Shown here: piece by piece, positions 14,373 through 19,309 of the stretch | How positions within the stretch are numbered: position 1 is the stretch's first letter | Layout of the letters: each line of letters begins with the position of its first letter | From: an archaeon | Lineage (GTDB): Archaea > Asgardarchaeota > Hermodarchaeia > Hermodarchaeales > Hermodarchaeaceae | Assembly (NCBI GenBank): GCA_016550415.1 | Contig: JABXGU010000413.1 | Coordinates: forward strand, 1-19,309 | Direction: 5' to 3' | DNA length: 19,309 nt | Program-made: the position numbers and the translations under genes | The notes under the pieces: model-generated | What the model was told of the DNA's origin: nothing | What the model saw: the letters and a program-made list of their open reading frames with translations, nothing else | Database searches by the model: none

Positions 14373-15671
14373 TCACGCCTCTGGGTGTCCATGTCTATAG
14401 GCAAGAAGTACTAGAGAACCCAAAATAATTGCGAATACAAGAATGAAGATTACAGTACTTATAGCAGCAATACTTCGAGGTGTAAAAGAGTCGAGTATTT
14501 CAAGAGTACCTGTCAATGAGAGAATATTCACGGCACCATAAGTGCCTCCGATGTCATATTCTTCGCCTCCAAAAAGTCCATAGTGAGGGCACCGTGCGAG
14601 GAAGTCAGGTAGATAAATACGATATTGATAATCAAGAAGCTGACGGTCTAATGTGGTATCAAGAGTTAAAATTAGTCCTTCTTCAGATTCATCGAGACCA
14701 CCCAAAACATCTAATGCTCTAATTGCATAGAATGTTTCCCAGTCATGAGGTGGATCATTAGCAGCTCCAGAATGAGGATCAGAATTTGTAATTATGTGAA
14801 AATCTCCTAAAAACGTTTGACATCCCCAAACGAAATCAATTGTATCATTGCTATGCATCTCGATATAACCTGCTATCTGATCTAAATCCTCCAAAATCAT
14901 CAACGCACAATAAGTATAGGGAAGACCAGTTCCGTATGCCCCAGAAAAAAATCCTCCCGAATTGTCAGTAGCATTCGGAAAGGGGCGAAAACCGCCATCA
15001 GGCCCTTTTGATTGATAAACCCAAGATAATGTTTTGGAAGTATTAATTATGTCTAGGCTATCCATACTCTTTAAAATTGAGATCCCAAGGTGTGTGCTTA
15101 TCATGTTATCCTTATCAAATGGGTAGGGTTCACCTCGCCACATATCAAAGCTGCAGGAGCCGTCTGGCTCGTAAAATGCTCCACTTGTCTCGTTGTAATG
15201 GTTAAGAATGAGGAGTTCTAAAGATGTGGAGTTGCAACGGTCTATTGAATTTGTTATTATGAGGGCGTTTACACAGAGCCAGTTTGTATAGAGTTCCTGG
15301 GATCCATGATTAGAGAAGCTTCCTGTTGTTTGATTTTGGTTGGCTAAAATGTATTCAATTGCTGCTCCTGTATTGATTAGATTCAGAGAACCAAGTTGAT
15401 CGCATATTGTTATAACCTCTGCTGTACAGGGTAGACAACTTTCATTTCCAGGAAAGAGTCTTGAGAAAGGAGGGTAGGCTCCATCTGATTTTTGCCCTCT
15501 TACTAGAGCCCGTATAAGGGCCTGGTTCCTGGTCTCCAGGAACGCTTCAGTGGGTATGCAAAGTACATAGGCAGAAAACACAGAAAAGATAATTAGGGCC
15601 ACTAGACAAGCACTAGCAGCCCCAATCTTGTATTGGCGTTTATCAATCAGTCCAATGCACCTGAAATCCAA
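14373..15671 (-). CDS. Membrane-anchored alpha/alpha-toroid protein (prenyltransferase/squalene cyclase repeat-like)
   Basis: This 432-residue protein has two membrane helices, about 18-40 near the N-terminus and 401-424 near the C-terminus, so residues 41-400 should lie outside the cell with a short basic tail inside. The outer domain contains repeats of a helix-G-x-[FY] type: KSDGAYPPF, TTGSFSNHG, ETSGAFYEPD, GPDGGFRPF and HYGLFGGEE, each followed by a segment with Y/N-A-L or A-L-x-x-L. This is the pattern of alpha/alpha-barrel repeats in squalene cyclases and protein prenyltransferases. The DxDD catalytic motif of cyclases and the zinc ligands of prenyltransferases are not evident, so I do not assign an enzyme activity; similar extracellular toroid proteins are frequent in Asgard genomes. 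Its ATG lies 29 bases inside the end of the upstream surface-protein gene, so the two form an operon. Confidence 0.75.
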   Translation of the reverse strand: MDFRCIGLIDKRQYKIGAASACLVALIIFSVFSAYVLCIPTEAFLETRNQALIRALVRGQKSDGAYPPFSRLFPGNESCLPCTAEVITICDQLGSLNLINTGAAIEYILANQNQTTGSFSNHGSQELYTNWLCVNALIITNSIDRCNSTSLELLILNHYNETSGAFYEPDGSCSFDMWRGEPYPFDKDNMISTHLGISILKSMDSLDIINTSKTLSWVYQSKGPDGGFRPFPNATDNSGGFFSGAYGTGLPYTYCALMILEDLDQIAGYIEMHSNDTIDFVWGCQTFLGDFHIITNSDPHSGAANDPPHDWETFYAIRALDVLGGLDESEEGLILTLDTTLDRQLLDYQYRIYLPDFLARCPHYGLFGGEEYDIGGTYGAVNILSLTGTLEILDSFTPRSIAAISTVIFILVFAIILGSLVLLAYRHGHPEA

Positions 15672-18660
15672 TTTCTATGTTCTGGTGGACGGCTCCAGCT
15701 CTTTTCCATCCTATAGTTGGTATTTCATAGTCTTCTACCCATGTATTCACTGTAGCAGCAAACCAGTGTTCGTGATTTCCTGCTGTCGTTGGTCGCTTGA
15801 AATATATTGTTACAAAGAGATCAGCTTCACCCCAATCATCTTTAACACCTGGGTCACAGTTTCTAATCCGTACTCCTTCAGCGCAAAAGTACTGATTAAA
15901 GTCATCCTCTGGGGTGAAGAAATCTATTATTGTAGGAATGGAGCCGTACAATAGACCAAAGATGTCATTCATTTTTCCAGCTAAAGCTGAACTCATTTGC
16001 CACCATAGATCATCCATGAAATCTGGATCCTCATCCGGTGACCGTTCCACTCCAGATAATCCTGCAATTAAATTGAATTTTACGCTATTAGCGCCAGATA
16101 CGAAGTAATAGTCTACGACGCTTAGAGCTACCCAAGCGCCACCTACATACTGGTGGTAGAATGGGTAATGGGCTTTCACTGAGACCCGTAAATCAAGTGC
16201 ATAATACACTAAACTATCTGGGCGATATTCCTCCCATCTCCAACTTCCAGGCACAATTGTAATTCCAGTTACTGCTGAGAGATAGCCTCCATCGGGATTA
16301 TTTCCTTCGTAATATATTTGGTCACTCCAGAATCCTATTTGGCTCTTTGCTTCCTCTATAGCTAAAACTGTGGCTATATATCCTTTCAAGTCATCATCAT
16401 CACTAGTATTCGGATTGCCATCACCATTTGCATCTGAATCAAGTCCGCTGTAGATAAAAATGCCAGGATTCAAGCCCTGCATTGTAAATGCTGCTGTACA
16501 GAACAGTGAATTTCCTTCTCCAGCATAACCTCCACATTCTATATAGAGATTACTTCCCGTTAGAAATCTTGAACCTTGAATGCTATCATACTCAGGTAGA
16601 TTATATGTGGTACTGAATCCATAGCTGCTAAAACCAGGTTTTCCTATTACTCCCGAATTGAATTTCACTAGTCCTTGTTGTTCACTAGTTATCACGATAG
16701 TTGTGTCATCAACAAATACTTTTATTCCGGTAACAGCGGGAATGGTTCCACCACATGTAATATCTGTTGACCAATAATCCTTGTTACTAACATAGTAATG
16801 ACTGACACCAGCGACATTTGCCCAAATTAACCCGCTGGTTCTGCAACTATCTGAAATCTTGTTGAACCATAATTGCCAGTCAGGTTTTGCAGGATCAGCT
16901 TCCCACTCGATAGTTACTGCCATTGGAGCAGTCCACTGATGGTGGAGTTCGGTTTGCTCATAGCGACCCTCTGCAACCATAAGGAAGTCACGCGCAGAAA
17001 AAACAGGATGAACAGGTGCAGGCTGGAACTTGACAAGGAATTTCCGACCAGGACTCAGTTCAGCATAGTTGCCATTCGGGCTGCTCAGCAGATTTTCGAT
17101 GTCTGTTTCGTCCCAATTTAACGCAGCAACCAATGGTGCTGGTCTGACGACAAGGGGCTCCTGATAGCTAGTGTCAACACCAACGAAGTCCAGCTTGTGA
17201 TTGGCTGTGAAGCGAAGCCGCACCTCCATGGGTTCACAGGTCCATTGACGGTAGGGGGTGAGGTCCACAATCTCCATGGCCCAGTTTGTGCGCGTGTGAA
17301 TCACCTCCACCTCACGCCAGCAACCAGATCTATCAAGAAGGTCTATATGGATGGAGTCCTTCATCACCGCATCTGCATACAACATCAGCTTTACAGGACG
17401 CCACGAAGGTACCTCCTGGAGCTTTAGGTGGAGGAAGTCGCCATCATATCCCTCAAACCAATCCCCATCAATGGCTGAAAGAGTGGTGGACACATCATTG
17501 CCACAATTATCAATCATGTAAGGGGGTGGTGTGGGATTGCAGTATGTGAGGAGACGACCATCCTGGGTAACAGCAACATTAACATCGGGCGCATGGTCCA
17601 CAGTAATAAGTCTGAGGGTGTCGAAGTAGTCATGTTCTGCTTCATATTCACCTACCACAAAGTAGTAAAGACCATCTCGTGCAATCGGCGTGTGCTGGAG
17701 CAGGTAATGGTCTATGACATCTCCGCCCGTTGTTTCACTAGCCTGTAGCAGATTATTTTCCACAGTGTAGATAGAGCCATTCCAGAAATACAGATAGGGG
17801 CAGCCTCCTCCTGGTGGCGGATCTGGTGGATCCTCAGGTGGATCTTCGGGGGGTGGTGCTTCGATGAAGACACTTCTTGTGTGGTATACTTCGACGCCAG
17901 AGTAAGAGGTTGCTTTGACTTGTAGGTCATACCAATGGTTTTCTATACAATTGCTAGTATCCCATATTTTTTCCCATTTTTCTTCAAAATATGTCATTAG
18001 TTGCCAGTTACCCCATTGGCCGCCTTGGGGTCGAATTCGCCGAAAACAACTCTCGATTCCAAGATTTCCTTCTGAATAGAGCGCAACTTCCTTTGCCCAT
18101 GCATTGGTAAATATGATGTCTCCTTTAGTGATATGTTGCCCATCGAGGGGGTAAGTGATGCTCATTCGTGTAATGTACTCTTGGGGGATAGGCACCACTT
18201 CTCCATGAGCATTCACTATGATGGCATGCTCTGGAGGATTTTGAACCAGATTGTAGAGCTGGTCCATTGTGGTGATTCTGGTTACCTGTCCCTCATCACC
18301 TATTATCTGTGACTGACCATTGATGAGCAGTTTAACTGGGTTGTTTTGGCCGAAGGCGTTAGCGTCTGCCATGGCAGCTTCGATGCCTGCAATGACTTGG
18401 TTACGGTCGCCTACCCAGCTGTTCAGAGCCCGGTCTATGTCGATGACATAAACTGGGATTTCATTTTCTTCAATTACTCCTCCTGTCTTTTTCTGAGAAG
18501 CTTGTGCCACTGGAGTCTGATGTGAAGTAGTGAATTGTTGTGTCATAGCTATACTGCTAATGGAGAAGATGAATATGAAAAAGACAGCGAGGATCCACTT
18601 TTCATACTTATGGGAAATAGTCAAAATGAATTGCCTCCAATTTGCCCCCCTCCAGCTCAT
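15643..18660 (-). CDS. Large secreted multidomain surface protein
   Basis: This 1005-residue protein has an N-terminal hydrophobic segment (about 22-38) that is a signal peptide or anchor. Residues 66-160 form an alpha-beta domain ending in AIIVNAHGEVVPIP. Residues ~166-267 look like an Ig-type beta domain (SITYPLDGQHI to VFIEA). A proline-rich linker (268-284) leads to a domain opening CPYLYFWNGSIYTVENNLL (287-305) and closing near LRLITVDHAP (349-358), a combination recurrent in archaeal surface proteins. A calcium-binding loop of EF-hand/thrombospondin-3 style, DSDANGDGNPNTSDDDD, sits at 741-757. Many cysteines are consistent with extracellular disulfides. No S-layer anchor or protease motif is certain. 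The start is ATG 18660 with GGATG five bases upstream. The toroid gene overlaps its 3' end and may be a functional partner. Confidence 0.75.
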   Translation of the reverse strand: MSWRGANWRQFILTISHKYEKWILAVFFIFIFSISSIAMTQQFTTSHQTPVAQASQKKTGGVIEENEIPVYVIDIDRALNSWVGDRNQVIAGIEAAMADANAFGQNNPVKLLINGQSQIIGDEGQVTRITTMDQLYNLVQNPPEHAIIVNAHGEVVPIPQEYITRMSITYPLDGQHITKGDIIFTNAWAKEVALYSEGNLGIESCFRRIRPQGGQWGNWQLMTYFEEKWEKIWDTSNCIENHWYDLQVKATSYSGVEVYHTRSVFIEAPPPEDPPEDPPDPPPGGGCPYLYFWNGSIYTVENNLLQASETTGGDVIDHYLLQHTPIARDGLYYFVVGEYEAEHDYFDTLRLITVDHAPDVNVAVTQDGRLLTYCNPTPPPYMIDNCGNDVSTTLSAIDGDWFEGYDGDFLHLKLQEVPSWRPVKLMLYADAVMKDSIHIDLLDRSGCWREVEVIHTRTNWAMEIVDLTPYRQWTCEPMEVRLRFTANHKLDFVGVDTSYQEPLVVRPAPLVAALNWDETDIENLLSSPNGNYAELSPGRKFLVKFQPAPVHPVFSARDFLMVAEGRYEQTELHHQWTAPMAVTIEWEADPAKPDWQLWFNKISDSCRTSGLIWANVAGVSHYYVSNKDYWSTDITCGGTIPAVTGIKVFVDDTTIVITSEQQGLVKFNSGVIGKPGFSSYGFSTTYNLPEYDSIQGSRFLTGSNLYIECGGYAGEGNSLFCTAAFTMQGLNPGIFIYSGLDSDANGDGNPNTSDDDDLKGYIATVLAIEEAKSQIGFWSDQIYYEGNNPDGGYLSAVTGITIVPGSWRWEEYRPDSLVYYALDLRVSVKAHYPFYHQYVGGAWVALSVVDYYFVSGANSVKFNLIAGLSGVERSPDEDPDFMDDLWWQMSSALAGKMNDIFGLLYGSIPTIIDFFTPEDDFNQYFCAEGVRIRNCDPGVKDDWGEADLFVTIYFKRPTTAGNHEHWFAATVNTWVEDYEIPTIGWKRAGAVHQNIEIGFQVHWTD

Positions 18661-18994
18661 CTTTTCATCCTTTTATTATTTTTCATTGTTCGATTACTAT
18701 CATACTCGTTATGGCACTAAAGAAAAAGCGGAACATTTTGTTTTCAATCTTGGTCTAATAATACATCTTTTGTAAATAAGCTGAATCCAATATGAAACTC
18801 GTTATCAAAAGTCGTTTGAAGCCGGTTCAAAGGACATTGTGTAGTTATCACTCCTCGTCTAACCCTTCCTCTTTTATCACTTCTCAAATAGTCAGGTTCC
18901 TAACAACTTAAGCATCTCCAGTAGTGTGCAGTCAGATGATCTTATGAGGTAGTGCAATAAAGGCAATTTCACATTATGGTGAATTAAGTTGGGT
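18661..18994. other. Gene-free divergent interval before tsr3
   Basis: These 334 bases separate the surface-protein gene (-) from tsr3 (+) and must hold both promoters. The minus-strand side has AT-rich TATA candidates (AAAAATAATAAAAGG just before ATG 18660, and TATTATTAGA near 18757). The plus side has only weak candidates such as CAATAAAGG near 18955. GGTTCAAAGGAC at about 18823 recalls a tRNA T-loop, but no acceptor or anticodon arm pairs around it. I see no gene or RNA here. Confidence 0.5.
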
Positions 18995-19309
18995 GTGCCA
19001 CGAGTTTTTGTTCTTCGGATTCCTGGATGCGACCCAAGAAAATGTAGCGCATTAAAAATGGCACGTCATGGTCTAGTGAAGTTGCTTAGAAGTCCTCGTC
19101 AGATTCGTGGACAGCCATTGGTATTGAATCCGTTTAGTGAGAAAGCATTTTCCCCTGCTGATAGAGTTCTTGCAGAGCAAGTGGGTATTCTTGTGCTTGA
19201 TTGTTCTTGGAATGAGGCAGATGAATCATTTCAGAGACGATTACCTGGAAAGGCACGTTGTCTACCCTATCTTGTTGCAGCAAATCCTGTGAATTATGGA
19301 AAAGTTGGC
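18995..19309 (+). CDS. tsr3: Tsr3 rRNA aminocarboxypropyltransferase, N-terminal part
   Basis: The first 105 codons of this gene are present; it runs off the right edge. Tsr3 (DUF367 plus its N-terminal metal-binding-like domain) transfers the aminocarboxypropyl group of S-adenosylmethionine to a hypermodified uridine of small-subunit rRNA, in archaea and eukaryotes. The diagnostic stretches are DPRKCSALKMARHGLVKL (13-30), LNPFSEKAFSPAD (44-56), VLDCSW (67-72) and RLPYLVAANPVNYG-type residues at the end (here LPGKARCLPYL, then AANPVNYG). Start candidates after an in-frame TGA at 18980-18982 are TTG 18989 and GTG 18995. GGTGA at 18978-18982 suits either. I chose GTG because it gives the usual short N-terminus, MPRVFVLR. 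Confidence 0.93.
   Translation, partial: MPRVFVLRIPGCDPRKCSALKMARHGLVKLLRSPRQIRGQPLVLNPFSEKAFSPADRVLAEQVGILVLDCSWNEADESFQRRLPGKARCLPYLVAANPVNYGKVG

Noticed and set aside
16102..18264. Caspase- or clostripain-like protease suggested by IIVNAHGE in the surface protein
   Set aside because: There is no matching catalytic cysteine motif after the histidine at the expected distance, so the similarity is limited to one short string.
18820..18840. tRNA-like T-loop sequence GGTTCAAAGGAC
   Set aside because: No acceptor stem, D-arm or anticodon arm can be paired around it.

Overview
This window most likely comes from an archaeon, and probably an Asgard-type lineage. It encodes a complete archaeal type A RNase P RNA, an archaeal/eukaryotic-type Tsr3 rRNA-modification enzyme (partial, right edge), a Ras/Rab-like small GTPase, large surface proteins with N-terminal membrane anchors, TATA-like boxes and GGTG-type ribosome binding sites. 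The Asgard assignment is an inference resting mainly on the GTPase; no rRNA or ribosomal protein gene is present to settle it.

Left flank (1-4360), housekeeping genes: the end of a PhoU-like protein (+). Then come four minus-strand genes: a three-zinc-finger protein, an orphan DNA methyltransferase, a TTG-started small GTPase and endonuclease III (nth). They are followed by a plus-strand PAP2-family membrane phosphatase/transferase and rnpB (3961-4351) with its own TATA box and oligo-T terminator.

Centre (4410-14306), the unusual part: two divergent, tightly packed operons leave a shared intergenic region at 7294-7607. The minus-strand operon has ATGA overlaps at both junctions. It encodes a PD-(D/E)XK-like nuclease, a Cas7/RAMP-family protein with a glycine-rich loop, and a protein with an HD phosphohydrolase/nuclease domain. 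The plus-strand operon also has overlapping genes. It encodes a 1232-residue protein joining a degenerate Hel308/Ski2-like helicase (no Walker A), two cysteine clusters and a full Cas1 integrase domain with the E/H/D active-site triad. Behind it come an intact SF2 helicase of MrfA/YprA type with a C-terminal zinc module, and a calcineurin-like metallophosphoesterase. No CRISPR array, cas2, cas4, cas6 or Cas10 palm domain is visible. I infer a CRISPR-derived or Cas1-mobilised defence/integration system that matches no standard CRISPR-Cas subtype or casposon I know. This is the main discovery candidate.

Right flank (14373-19309): two overlapping minus-strand genes for a membrane-anchored alpha/alpha-toroid (prenyltransferase/squalene cyclase repeat-like) protein and a 1005-residue secreted multidomain surface protein. 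A 334-base gap with no gene follows, then the 5' part of tsr3 (+).

All assignments are from reading motifs by eye; no database search was possible.
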